DNA of 64,000 nucleotides. It comes from Epiperipatus broadwayi (Eukaryota > Onychophora > Udeonychophora > Euonychophora > Peripatidae). Location of the stretch: NCBI GenBank assembly GCA_028023455.1, contig JAQFVV010012423.1, forward strand, positions 4,444,269 to 4,508,268. The letters run 5' to 3'. Position 1 is the stretch's first letter. Every line of letters starts with the position of its first letter. The translations under genes and the position numbers were made by a program. Of the stretch, positions 1 through 19,004 are shown in pieces. The notes beneath the pieces are model-generated. The model saw only the letters and a list, made by a program, of their open reading frames with translations. It was not told the origin of the DNA and did not search any database.

Positions 1-532
1 AATATTTATCAACTGAAGACAAAATAAATCTATGGGATTCAGGTTGATGTAGTTACATTTTGGAAAGAATTGTTCTCTATTTATTAAAAAAACACCTCTT
101 TCAATAATTCCAGAAGATAAAAATGTGAACCATGACAAAAAGAAGTTTTATGCCCAGTTAGAACACATGACCAAAAAAAGGATGGCAAAAACCATGTCAG
201 TTTAAGGTAGAGGATCAGGTCTTCATGAGAACATCCCATGTAAGATCTTTTCTGTATATTGGTTTTTATTTATAATTCAGAAGAATATTGGCAAGAGTGT
301 CTTTATTGTAGAAAATAAATCATGAATAAAAAAGTCTTACAATGCTTGATATTTTGACCAGTAGGGTATATTACAATATGAATACAAGTATAAATAGTTT
401 TTGATTTGGTAGATTAAAAAATTGAAGAAAAGAAAAAAAAATTGTTGTCCCACCTGTAAAAAATTGAAATAAAAATCTCCATTTGAGATTTATCTTAAGT
501 AATTTGCATATTGGGAGGGGAGTATTTTTTAT
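1..532. other. AT-rich non-coding stretch, no gene recognised
   Basis: No reading frame with recognisable content and no repeat that I could match elsewhere in the window. The sequence is ordinary for this window, up to the SINE that begins at about 533. Confidence 0.5.
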
Positions 533-618
533 GTGTCATAGCATCGGTCGGGAAGTGAACCCGCTAACCCGGGACCACTGCTTATAAGGCGGCTGTGCTG
601 ATCTCTCGACCAACAACG
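533..618 (-). mobile_element. tRNA-derived SINE (tRNA-Gly-like head)
   Basis: Read on the minus strand, this has a pol III box A-like segment (TTGGTCGAGAGATCAGCACA), an anticodon-arm-like GCCGCCTTATAAGCAG, and a box B-like GCGGGTTCACTTCCC. It ends in GATGCTATGACAC followed by an A-rich tail. The copy at 9563 has the same layout and the same GATGCTATGACAC tail. The heads at 11300 and 55793 are clearly tRNA-Gly(TCC)-like and share the equivalent anticodon arm. The cloverleaf is imperfect, with an extra insertion before the T arm, so this is a retroposed SINE and not a working tRNA gene. Confidence 0.75.
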
Positions 619-639
619 TTAATATCAAATTTAAAAGAG

Positions 640-7853
<7,214 letters not shown>

Positions 7854-7858
7854 ATTTT

Positions 7859-7863
<5 letters not shown>

Positions 7864-7945
<82 letters not shown>
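7864..7945. repeat. (TA)n microsatellite, ~80 bp
   Basis: Pure TA array about 10 bp beyond the right terminus of the 4.7 kb element (GGTTAGAATATATTA). The left copy is therefore sandwiched between TA arrays. Confidence 0.97.
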
Positions 7946-7946
<1 letters not shown>

Positions 7947-8465
7947 AATTAAATGTTTCCATGGATTGTTATTATAATAGAGAATAAAAATGAGAGGAGA
8001 TTATATCCAAGTAAACAAAAATAACTTTTGATCTTTGATATCACTTAGAAACTATCGATTGATACTAATTGACAATTTTTGAGACTAAACAAGTTTTCTC
8101 ATTAAGTAATAATAACTCTTTTGTTGAAGATTTGATGAAGTTAATAGAATATTTTTTTTATTTCAAGCCTAAGTTTTTATATGGTTTTAAATCCAGAAAG
8201 CTATTTCATAGGTATGAGAATGTGAAGGAATAACATGTTTTTTTTTAATATTCTGCAAACAATATTTTAAACTTCTCCAAAGAGTTGTGTACAATGAAAT
8301 AAATATTTCCATGGATTGTTATTATAATAAGAAATAGAAATGATATTAAATCCATGTGAACAGAGATAACTTTTAACCTCCAAAATTACCAAAAACTATA
8401 AATTACTACTAATTGCCAACATTTGCAGGTAAACAAGTTTTTCATTGACTTATAGTAACTTATTC
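7946..8465 (+). repeat. Diverged direct repeat pair (~170 bp units)
   Basis: Unit 1 spans about 7946-8122 and unit 2 about 8290-8465. Both contain TTTCCATGGATTGTTATTAT followed by AATA-rich sequence, an ATCCA(A/T)GT motif, ATAACTTTT, TACTAATTG and AAACAAGTTTT, in the same order. The units are separated by ~170 bp that I do not recognise. Function is unknown; a local duplication or two copies of a short element would both fit. Confidence 0.7.
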
Positions 8466-8469
8466 TTCA

Positions 8470-9560
8470 TTATATTACAACTATCCATATACACAAAAAA
8501 TCAAGTCTATCTTATTTCATTATCCATACATTTAATAAATGATTTTCACTCATCATATGAGCTAAATACCTTAATAACCAAATCTTTATGTTATGTGTTC
8601 ATTCAGTTTTATTTCATGAAATGAAATGTTGATTGACATTTTTGATGATCATTGTGAAACTCATTAAAAGAGCTATTATTTTGTAAATCTTTGCCACAAC
8701 TTTTTCAGTGAAAACATTATGTCAAAATTAATACAATGACTGATAAATAAAAGTGTTGATATTCTGATTTCCTTTAGTAAAATATTTCAATATTGCAATT
8801 GGCATAGTTTCTGCAAATATTTATTCAATAATTTCTCATTTTTCATAATTTTTATCAGGTTTAATTCTAGTATTACTAAAATAATATCAAAAAAATCAAT
8901 TGAATATTTATTTTAGTTATGATGTTTTTCAAAACAAAAGTATAAGATTATTTGTTATCTGAAATATGTAGAAAAAACATTTTGCAAAGACAATGACATC
9001 AGTATTAGCCAAAAGCAGATTTTGTTTGACTTATATATTAGTAATAATAATACTTTCTGAGCTCAATTCAGAAATTATTAAATATTAAGAAGGAAAATCA
9101 AAATTTGATATTAAAAACAGTTTACATTAACTTTTGCAACTTAATGAGATTTGATGTTTCAATTTGTCAGATTTATCAGAAAATAAAAGTTGTATGAAGA
9201 ACTTCTATGTAGTAATTTTTTTTTTGAACAAACACCATCTAATTATTGTTTGCTAAAGAAAAATAATTTAGTGCAGAGTAAAAGCCATTTTACATTCAGA
9301 CATAGATAAATAGAAAGAAGAACAATAATCCACAAAGCTAGTTATTTATCAAGTATTTTTACCACATACCCACCCATCTTGTATTTTTTTTTTCATAGAG
9401 ACATTGATGTTATAATATATTAGTAATATATTTAAAAATATATAGAAATAAATTTTAAAGGCAAAAATTTTATGATCTTCAAAAGTTTGTGACATAATAA
9501 TTTATTGAGATGTCATGTGTTGGAGACAATTTATTCATTATTTGACTTTCAATAATATAA
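8470..9560. other. AT-rich non-coding stretch
   Basis: No gene or named repeat recognised. Homopolymer runs and scattered short TA steps only. Confidence 0.5.
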
Positions 9561-9562
9561 TA

Positions 9563-9665
9563 TTGGTGGTCGAGAGGTCAGCGCGACTGCCTTGCACTTG
9601 CAAGTAGTTGCCTGGATTGCGGGGTTCACGTCCCAGTCGATGCTATGACACTTAAAAAATAATAA
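9563..9665 (+). mobile_element. tRNA-derived SINE
   Basis: TTGGTGGTCGAGAGGTCAGC (box A region), an anticodon-like arm with a short internal duplication (CTTGCACTTGCAAG), GCGGGGTTCACGTCCC (box B region), then GATGCTATGACAC and an (AAT)n tail at about 9656-9670. It shares its 3' part with the copy at 533-618 on the other strand, so these form one family. It cannot fold as a standard tRNA because of the insertions. Confidence 0.78.
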
Positions 9666-9669
9666 TAAT

Positions 9670-11295
9670 ATATTTGCATTTAAGTCTTAACTTGTTGAAT
9701 GCTGGTTTATTAATTCTAACAGAAAAATAAAAGTATTTATAAAATACCAAGTCTAAAATATTTCAGTCTTTTAGAATTATTATCGATGTCTAATTTAAAT
9801 GCACGATTTGTGAAATTTTCATTGGAGTAACAAAAACAATGATTATTAAGTTAGGAATGACAGTAGATTAAATTTGTATTAAACAAAAAACAACCATCTA
9901 TTGTAACCTATAAAATTTTTGTAATAAAGAATTTAAAAGGTCTGTGATGTTATTAGTGAATTGAAGTAAAATGTTTTTCCAGCATTATATATTGAATGTT
10001 GACTGCATACAGTAATCTAACAAGATTTATAAAAAAAACATGTTATTGCCTTCATTGTTAGTTAGTATAATTATGCTTGCAGTGGAAAACTAATGTATAT
10101 TAAAATATTTCCTGTAGTTTTACATTATTTAACTATAAATGTCATTTAACTATTCTGGCATTTTACTTCTAATTATATTAAATTTTTAATGAAGCTTTTG
10201 ATTTGATATTATTGTTAATAAATATTTATACCATGGTCATTGTTTTTTATTTTGTAATTTAGCTGCATTTCTAAACAATGTAAAATGTGAATCTATTTAT
10301 AATGATTTTATTAAATACTCATAATTAATCTCATTTGCTATCTTTCCTTACCCAACATCTTATGTTTTATGATTACATGCTATATGCTTTTTTTTTTTAA
10401 GTACAACATTTTAGATATAATATGTGTTAGAAAAATTAGTGTTTGGTGAGAAAAATATACATTCATATAATTATTGAAGTGATGTGCATTCTATCATTAA
10501 AAATCTATTGATTCTAGAAATATTGAGTCTCCGGAAAACTTCAAAAATTCAGTAAAAATATTTTAAATTTGTTATCAAACTAGAAAATAAAATAAAAAAT
10601 ATTAAAATTATGGATAGTTTTGATAATAAAATTTAAGAGCTAATGTAATTCTGAGAGATTATTTTTTATGAACTTGTTGAAATAATTTTGCCATTACAAA
10701 TAAATGTAGGTTTGGATTTTAAAAATGGGAGAGACACTTTGAATTAGCCCTTAATTACATATATATATATATATGTAGATGAACTGTCTATGCAAATAAT
10801 ACACACTTTTAAAAAAAAGTATGACAGTTTTATAAAATGCGACACTTAAGAAAACCAATTTGCATGGCATTGTAAATAAATAATTTATTTACTTTAGTCA
10901 AAGATTCAAACGGCAAAACAATAAACTGTTTTGTTATCCGTACTTTTCAAATCATTGGTATGTTTTCTACATGCATAGATAATTAGAGTTATACTCGTTT
11001 TAAATTTTTGTATATTTATTTGGTAGTCTATTCTATATAAAACCGCCGCCTGCACTACAAATTAGCTTTCTGACTAAAAACATACTTTACGTTAGTAATG
11101 CTTAACATTAACATTGTTACTGCTTGAGTATTTTAATTATAGATTCTTTTTTACTGACAAATTACTAGATATTCTTTTTGATGATTGAGAATAGAATTCT
11201 ATTGTAATTAATTATAAAAATGTCAAGTCTATTAATTTGGAAATTAATTTTAATTGAGTTTTAAATATTATTTTTAGTACTATACTTTTTTTTAA
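9670..11295. other. AT-rich non-coding stretch
   Basis: No gene recognised. A short TA run lies at 10760-10775. A small patch richer in GC (ACCGCCGCCTGCACTAC, about 11041-11057) stands out but carries no motif I can name. Confidence 0.45.
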
Positions 11296-11296
11296 T

Positions 11297-11370
11297 ATGT
11301 CAAAGCGTTGACTGGGAAGCGAACCCGGGCCAGCTGCTTGGAAGGCAGCTATGCTAACCGCTAGGCTACT
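11297..11370 (-). mobile_element. tRNA-Gly(TCC)-derived SINE head
   Basis: On the minus strand this reads close to a eukaryotic tRNA-Gly with anticodon TCC: box A region AGCGGTTAGCATAGC, anticodon arm CTGCCTTCCAAGCAG, T arm CCCGGGTTCGCTTCCCAG, 3' acceptor strand TCAACGC. The 5' acceptor strand is degraded (AGTAGCC), and after the acceptor comes TTTGACATATTAAAAA, also seen after the 55.8 kb copy. The shared non-tRNA tail marks it as a SINE and not a tRNA gene, although the anticodon arm is intact. Confidence 0.8.
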
Positions 11371-11805
11371 TTAAATACAGTTAAATAATGTGAATACAAT
11401 AAATAGTTCGTGATAAAATAATACCAACATTATTAAAAATTTTATAGTTTATTTTTTGCTATCATTTGATTTGTATATAGATTTTATTATGTTTGTCATA
11501 CATTTTAAAATTGACAGATTTTATTTTTGCATATTTTATTTTGATTCACAGTGGAATTTCAAGATATGATCATGTCACATTATATTTGTTAAATTTTATC
11601 GATTTAATTTTTTGTATAAATATTAGATAAATTTACTTATTTATTTTTTGCTATTATTTTTTTTTTACAAAAATAAAACTTCATATGCATTATTTTTTTA
11701 AAAAAAACTATTTTAATTAGAAATAAATAAGATTTTCATAAACACATACGCACACATACATACCTTGCGACAAAAATATCTCTATGATAATATAATAACT
11801 GAAAC

Positions 11806-11828
11806 ACAGGCTTATTATATACCTGTGT
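11806..11828. repeat. Small palindrome
   Basis: ACACAGG and CCTGTGT flank a short AT spacer, forming a 7-bp stem. It lies just outside the foldback element at 11851-12138 and may belong to its flank. Confidence 0.5.
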
Positions 11829-11850
11829 CTATATATGTAATATATAGGTA

Positions 11851-12138
11851 TATGAGCACAGACTTTCACACAACCCACCACTCTCTACACTATCTCATAA
11901 CACTGATACACTTGAACACATATATGTCGAAAAGATAAATAATCACCAATATTCGTATTTCATGCTAAACCAGCAATCATCAGTTAGTCCAGATTACCAT
12001 CTCTACACATATATTCTATAAGTGCTCAGATATATATTAAGATAGCCACTTCTCATACTTTAATGGACAAGCTTCAAGTGTATCAGTGTTATGAGATAGA
12101 GTGGAGAGTGGTGGGTCTTGGGAAAGTCTATGCTCATA
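11851..12138. mobile_element. Foldback/MITE-like element with 66 bp terminal inverted repeats
   Basis: The left arm, 11851-11916, starts TATGAGCACAGACTTTCACA. Its imperfect reverse complement is at 12073-12138, ending GGAAAGTCTATGCTCATA; by eye about six mismatches in 66. The ~156 bp core contains CATGCTAAACCAGCAATCAT and TCAGTTAGTCCAGATTACCA. A related core occurs at about 58345-58415 (CATGCTGAACCAGAACTCAT). No coding capacity, as expected for a non-autonomous DNA transposon. The autonomous partner is not in the window. Confidence 0.8.
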
Positions 12139-12388
12139 TACTCTATGATAATATGTAATTGGAATACTAATGATGCTGATTTTCAAATCAAGATTTATTA
12201 TGACTGATATTTGTTTAAGGGTATGATAAAATATGAATAAAAAAATATGAAATTAAAAAATATTATAAAAGGTTCAACATTACTATATATTATCAATGCA
12301 TAAATAGCATTACAATTGTAACAGAAAGAAATAAGTATGTAAATAATTGATACTTGGTAGCATATATCTAACAGATATAATTGTAGTT

Positions 12389-12560
12389 ATCTTGTAGACT
12401 TTTACTCGAGAATTCTACTTATAGCAGTGAAACCATTGATTGTGTTTTAGAGTTTATTTTAGTTGACTAGTCTGATTGAGTTGTAAATTTGGGATAATTT
12501 TGATTATTTTATTGACTAGTTTAGTTTTAAGGTTTTAATGTTTATGTATGCATATATATG
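12389..12560 (+). mobile_element. Solo 3' end of a Penelope-like element
   Basis: This matches the 3' untranslated tail of the PLE pair at 27.6-28.8 kb. Shared landmarks in the same order are TAGCAGTGAAACC, TTGTGTTTTA, a TTTGGG(A/G)TA(A/G)TTTTGATT motif, TATTGACTAGTTTAG and TTTTAATGTTTAT/TGTAATGTTTAT, then a short TA-rich segment. The GIY-YIG coding part is absent, so this is a severely 5'-truncated copy. It is more diverged than the pair at 28 kb. Confidence 0.75.
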
Positions 12561-14400
12561 GTAGAGCGGTTTTTCTATATACCCATTTTTCAGTAATTAC
12601 TTCAAAACAGATTTAAAATAATTAACCAAAACTGAAATAATTAAATAATTTTTATTGAGGGTACTATTTTTATTAAAATCAACAAACAAAAATTAAGAGG
12701 AAAAGTGCCCTGCTTCGACTTTCAAATATTCGTTTTTTTATAATGCCAAAAATATGAAAGATAGAATAAATGCGATATCAAAACCCCATCTGTAATCAAA
12801 ATGAAGTTATTAATTAATTATAAATAAATGTATATGTCAATTAAAAACAAAATAAATGTTATGTTTATCTGTAATTATTTAGGAAAAAAACAAACCTTTA
12901 TTTAAAGTATTTAATGACTTAAATTAGATTACATTTTTGCCAAATAATATTGATTACATGGGCAGTTCAATTAATATAAATAAAAACGTTAGCTATAATT
13001 AATTTAATATGGTCTTTTTCCAGTTTAAACATTCAGCTACTTAAATAAACTAAGTAAATCCATCATACTAAAATTGCAAATTATAACTCAATAGTCAATA
13101 AGTAGAATTTGTGACAAACGAAAATAATTAAAGTTAAAAGTAAAGTTATCAGTAGAGTAGCTACTTACTATAGCAGATATAATTGTTAAATATTATTATG
13201 ATTACCTTGAACCTCTACAAATTGTGATGAAATTTAACAAAATCTGTAAATAGTCCCATAATTTAGGTAAAAAAAGAACATCTAGCTAAATATTCTAATG
13301 TCTATGCAACCAAATAATATTACATACTAAATTATTTAACTTGAAAACAATTGACAGTCACAAATATATTTTCTACCATAAGAAATTGAAGATTGAAGAA
13401 GTGAAAAAACTCAAGAATAAATACAGAATAAAGAAAATATGTTGTACAAATCCATCAAAAAGCTGCCTAAAAAGTTATAAAATACATTTGAGAGGTCTGC
13501 CAAAGATCCTACTAATGTAATAAGTATAAGTGTAAACTACATGATTAAAAATATATTTTAAGAAATCTTATCTTGTAAATATTTTAGCTTGAATATTTTT
13601 CTTGTAGTTTTAATGATTTATGATTATATTCTATTCTTAAATCTAATAGTTATTATATTTCATATGCAATAATTTTAGTTTCAGTGTGTAATACATATAT
13701 ACCTCATCATTGTTTTATTTTATATGAAAAAACAAACAAACAAATGTCATCTAAGGCATTTTGTTAATATTTTTTTAAGTAAAGAAATATGTGTTTAGGC
13801 ATTTTACTAACATCTGTATTAACATATATGTATTAAGCTTTGTTTTATTATTGCTTAACTGTGTATATAAATGCACTTTGATTTTACTTTTGAAACCAAA
13901 ATGAAGCACATACTGATATTACTATGACTAGATAGTAAATATACTAACATATCACCATCAACTTTTTTGTTTCCTATCAAAGCTATGTATTTATACAACT
14001 TTTCAATTAATAATAACAATATTTATATACTTTCTTTTGTAGTAATCTGTATCCACTACAATCTTTTATATAATGCCAAACATTTACTAAATTAAAATTC
14101 TGTATAAATATAATATATATATATTACCTAAAATATTTTGTATTTTGTTTTACATTCTTTGAAAATAATTTCTCATTGGGTATATTATAACCAAAGAATC
14201 ATGCTGTAAAACCTGCATTAGATTAGCAAATAATATGGGCAATGGATGGTCATAGAAAAATAACAAGGAATCATAAAGATAACCCATTTAACAAATAATT
14301 ATGGTATCCTTTTCAAATGATTAAGATTATTTTTAAAAGAAATAAACATTTGACTACAACATAAAACTATTTCTGCATATATGCATAAATATGAGAAACC
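12561..14400. other. AT-rich non-coding stretch
   Basis: About 1.8 kb with no recognised coding sequence or repeat family. The boundary with the PLE cluster is near 14.4 kb. Confidence 0.45.
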
Positions 14401-14404
14401 AGAA

Positions 14405-16545
14405 CTAAAATTCCTAGTAAAAAAATTACTTTGAATAAAAAATTAATGTATAAAATACAAGCAACAATATTGGAATGGTTTATTAAAAAAAGTACTGGGA
14501 AATAAATAACAATAAAAATTTATAAGTTAAATAAAGCAAGAATAAAAATATAAGTATTGTGGGAGGTGTTTTATTATATGGATTAATGGTTAGAAAATCA
14601 TAATGAATACATAAAGAATAGACTTAAAATAAATGATAAGAAATGGAAATGGATAAAGTATAAGAATAAAGATGATGAAAAACATAAAATGAAGAGAAAA
14701 AATGAATATCATAGAAAAAATAGTAAGAATAATAAATTTTAAAATATATTAAAAAGTAAATTTTAAAATAACCAGATGAGATGTTGCAGAAAAGACCAAA
14801 TATATACCATTTAAGGATATGGACACTTGGTAAGACAACAGTGGTTAGTATTGAAGCATCAAATATTAAGGAAGAATCAAAAATTAATATGCAGTTACAA
14901 ATTAATAATGTAATTAATAGGAAGAATGGATATATAAATATGAATGAGAGGAAAGATAAACAAACAATAAAGGACATTAAATAGAAATTTAAGAAGAAAA
15001 TTTTTTTATTACTGTTGAAGATAAAGTATCTAGATTTGTAATTTTAAATAAAGAAGATTATGAAGATAAAATCAGAAAGGATTTAGTGTAAACAAGACTT
15101 TGTGAAAATAGAAAAGACCCTGGGTAATTTAATTAAGTGTAAAGATATAAAAGTATTACAAAGAATGAAAAAACTGATTAATGATAATGAATGGTAGATG
15201 TTATATCCAACAGCATTTGAACCTTTTATGCCTATAAGATTAAAGATGGATTTTAATGGATATATATTGAAAGAAATATGTGATGCAATATATAAAAAAC
15301 TTTCAGACATTATGGGATATGGAAAATTCTATATAAAAAATTTTGAGGAAGTAATAGAAGGATTAAAAATAGTTAAATTAAAGAGAAATGGTAAAATAGT
15401 ATCATTTGATATAGAGAAAATGTATCAACCTGTGTTTAGGGGGAAAAGTATTGACATCGTGGTAAGAAAAAATATAAAATGAGGGGAAAATTTCAAAGGA
15501 ATGGGTAAATATAATAGAAGAGATATTAATAATAAATAGTGAAACATTGCATATAAAATACAATAATGAATATTGGACTATAGAGAAAGGATGGATAATA
15601 GAATGTCAGACAAGTGGCATCATGGTATCAAGTATTGTAAATTGGATTGAGCAGGGAAGTTAATAAATATACTGAGACTGGGGAAATTATAAAATTCCAT
15701 AGCAATATCAATAATGTAATATTAGTAGGGAATAGAAGAATCATAATGAAAAATTTAATGAATGAAATAAAAGTTTGTTAATATTAAATTTACAATGAAA
15801 AATAATAAAAAAGAAAAAAATATCAGAATGAGAATGGAGAGTTTAAGGTAAAGCATTGTATAAAGAATAAAAATGTCAGGGGAATGATACATCAGAGATA
15901 GTATCAACCTTGGTGTCAAAAATGGGGGAAATTGAAAGGAATAAAAGAAAAAAAATGATAGGTTTACATTGAATAAAAATGAGGCAAAAGGCCAAAATTT
16001 GCATATACAAAAGAAATACATTGACTATGTATATAATGGTAGGGTTATAAAAATATATTGAGAGATAGAAGTGGATATTAGAAATTTTCTAATAGAAATG
16101 AAAAAAAATAAGAAATAGCTTTCTATTACATATTTGAAGGACATATTTCAAATTCTGAATGATAGGGAAGAACAAAAGAATGTTAATATAGGTATATGAT
16201 GGAAAAATAGTAAATCATTAAAAAAGTAGTGTGTAATGTAAAAATAAAAAAGATAGAAGTGATAAGATAGGAATAGCTTATAAAATTATGTGTAAGGAAT
16301 GTATGATGGTTATATGTAGGTCAGTCAGTAAAAAGTAAGATAAAAAGGGGGAAGGAGCATGACAGAGCAATAAATAGGAGATATATTAAACCAGTACCAT
16401 TTTTAAATACAGGATATGATATGAAATGTGAAGAAAGTATTGAAGTGATCAAATATTGTAAAATTATAAAGAAAGGAAAATGCATGAGATAATAATGCTC
16501 AAATATATGCATATTAATCTCAAGAAATGATGTACCAAGCAAATT
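14405..16545 (+). pseudogene. Penelope-like element copy A, degenerate RT plus GIY-YIG endonuclease
   Basis: A broken single-ORF retroelement. The reverse transcriptase core is visible at 15198-15482 in one frame: PTAFEPFMPIRLKMDF, then YGKFYIKN and VSFDIEKMYQ, the last being the RT motif carrying the first catalytic Asp. Around 15650-15900, interrupted frames match the YVDD-containing segment of copy B, but the catalytic motif is not intact here. The C-terminal endonuclease is seen at about 16260-16492 in several frames: YKIMCKECMM (the CxxC linker before the GIY-YIG core), then KEHDRAINRRYIKPVPFLN and a terminal ...KKGKCMR stop. Domain order RT then GIY-YIG is that of Penelope-like elements. 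Many frameshifts and stops make it inactive. Copy B at 16740-19002 is its inverted homologue. Confidence 0.85.
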
Positions 16546-16739
16546 GCCTGCCTAACATTACATTGTCTTTCTTATATACTTTCTCACTGAATTGAATATG
16601 TAAACATAATCAATTTAGTAGATAAATATATATTTTAATCATATATTTATTTTCATCTAATCAACTTTTGTTCAAAATTGAACCTTGTCAAGATGTTATA
16701 TTAATTTAAAATGTCACATGATTTACATATCATCTTAGC
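16546..16739. other. Spacer between two tail-to-tail PLE copies
   Basis: About 190 bp that does not obviously match either copy. It would be the loop of a very long RNA hairpin if both arms were transcribed together. Confidence 0.5.
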
Positions 16740-19002
16740 ACACCTTCTAATGACCAACCTCAACCCTAAAAAATATTTTTATATTTTCTAATTTTTATTT
16801 AATCCTTATTTTCCTCCCAACTTTATTGAGCCTTGTGCTAAATTCAAACATTTCTCTTTATTTTTATATATACACTGTTTCATACACTTTCCTTTTTTAA
16901 GAATTTCTACAATATTTGATCACTTCAATACTTTCTTCATATTTCATAACATGCTCTGTTTCTAAAAAATGGCACAATTGTCCTGACTTAATATCTCTTC
17001 TATTTATTTGTCATGATCCTTACCTATTTTATCCTACTTTTCAATGACTGACATATATACCATCATACATCCCTTAAACATAATTTTACAAACTATTTCT
17101 ATCTTATCACTTCTATCATTTCTTATTTTTGTATTTCTCACTAACTTGTTAATGATTTATTGTTTTCCCATCCTATATTTTATTCTCATTAATTTTCTCC
17201 CCATCATTTAGAATTTTACATATCTCCTTTGAATATGGAATTGAAATCTATTTTTATTCATTTTTTAATTTTTATTAGTAACTTTCTTATATCCATTTCT
17301 ATCCCTCAATATGTCCTATAACCCTACCATTATATCCATATTCAATGTATTCCTTCTGATATGCAACTTTTGTTCCTTTGTCTCCTTTTTATTCAATGTA
17401 AATCTATCATTTTTATCTTTTATTCCTTTAGGTACCCCCATTTTTTGATACTAAAGTTGATAAGATATATGATGTATCATTTGCTTGAAATTTTTATTCT
17501 TTATACAATGCTTTACTTTAATCTCTCTATGATCATTCATTTTCACTAATAAATCTAAGTATTTTTCTCTTTCTTCATTATTTTCCATTGTAAATTTAAT
17601 ATTAAACATATTATTTAGTTCATTAAATGCTTTCTTTATGATTCTTCTATTTTCCACTACTATTGCATCATCTACATATCTATAGTATTTTATAATTTCC
17701 CCATTTCTCAATTCATTTAACTCCCTGCTCCTTTCAATCCACCATTCTCAATGCCACAATGCCTCTTATCTAACATCCCATTATCTAACCTGTTTCTGAT
17801 TATTAAATTTTACATACAATGTTTCACTAGTTATTATTAATATTTGTTCTATTATCTTTGTTCATTCCTTTGAAAAATTCCCCTAATTTTTTTATTTTTT
17901 TAATGCAATTTCAGTACTTTTCTTCCTAGACACAGTTGATAGATTTTCTCTATAACAAATGATGTTATATTATCATTCCTCCCTAATTTACAAATCCTTC
18001 TACTACTTCCTCAGAATTTTTTATACAATACTTCCCATATTATCTGCAAGTTTTTAAAATATTACATCACATATTTCATTTAATATATATTCATTGAAAT
18101 CCATCATTAATGATACAGGCATATTCTCTTGGTGTGTTTTTATTTTTTCAAATGCTATAGAATACTTAAACACTGTTGGATATAACATCTTCTATTTATT
18201 ATTGTCAATAAATTTAGTCTTTATCATTTTTTGCTATATTTTTATATATTTACACTTAATTAAATTACTCGGGTTTTTTTCTATTTTTCACAAAGTCTTG
18301 TTTCACCAAGTTCTTTTTAATTTTATCTTCATACTTTATTTAAAATTACACATTTAAGTTCTTTATCTTCAACAATAACAACTACATTTTCTTTCTTAAC
18401 TTTCTACATAATGTTTTTTATTGTTTATCTTCCCACTCACTCTTATTTATAAATCCATTCTTCCTATTAATTACATTATTAATTTTTGATTGCATATTAT
18501 TTTTTTCTTCTTCTTTAATATTTGCTGCTTCACTACTAACCACCATTTTATTTTCAGTGTCCATATCTTTAAATGATATTCTATTTTGGTCCTTTCACCA
18601 ACATCCTCATCTGGTTATTTAAAAATTTACTTCTTGATATATTTACCAATTTATTATTCTTACTATCATTTCTATGATATTCATTATTATTCTCTTCATT
18701 TTTATTATTTCTTTCATTATATATCTCTTTATACTTTATTCATTTTCATTTCTTATTGTACCTTATGTTAAACCTAGTCTTTATGTATTCATTATGCTCT
18801 TCTAACCATTTATCCATATAATTAAACATGTCCCATGATTCTTTTATTTTTATTTTTGCCTTATTTCTTTTATAAATTTTGACCAAGTTATTTATTTCCC
18901 AGTGCTTTTTTTAAATAAACCATTCTAATATTGCTGCTTGTATTTTTTATATTTTTTTTTGTTCAAAGTATTTTTTATTACAAATTTTAATTCTGCACTT
19001 CT
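16740..19002 (-). pseudogene. Penelope-like element copy B, degenerate, inverted relative to copy A
   Basis: Same family as copy A on the opposite strand. The best-preserved part is 17451-17711: RYVDDAIVVENRRIIKKAFN contains the RT catalytic YVDD box, followed by IKFTMENNEEREKYLDLLV, which matches the PLE thumb-region pattern F(T)xExExxxxLxFLD. Endonuclease remains are at about 16880-17130 (CKIMFKGCMMVYMSV, then HD...INRRDIK and EESIEVIKYC, shared almost word for word with copy A). The 5' flank, with a CACTGGGAAATAAATAAC motif (reverse complement near 18890-18905), aligns with 14495 of copy A. Multiple stops and frameshifts. Its 5' end abuts another PLE at 19005. Confidence 0.85.
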
Positions 19003-19004
19003 TC

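Noticed and set aside
14624-18771. Hydrophobic frames on the strand opposite to the PLE copies (14624-14977, 15083-15310, 15755-16021, 16321-16542, 17361-17549, 18094-18357, 18586-18771)
   Set aside because: They are antisense shadows of A-rich PLE coding sequence: Phe/Ile/Ser/Tyr-rich, with no motif, and the sense strand carries RT or endonuclease signatures.
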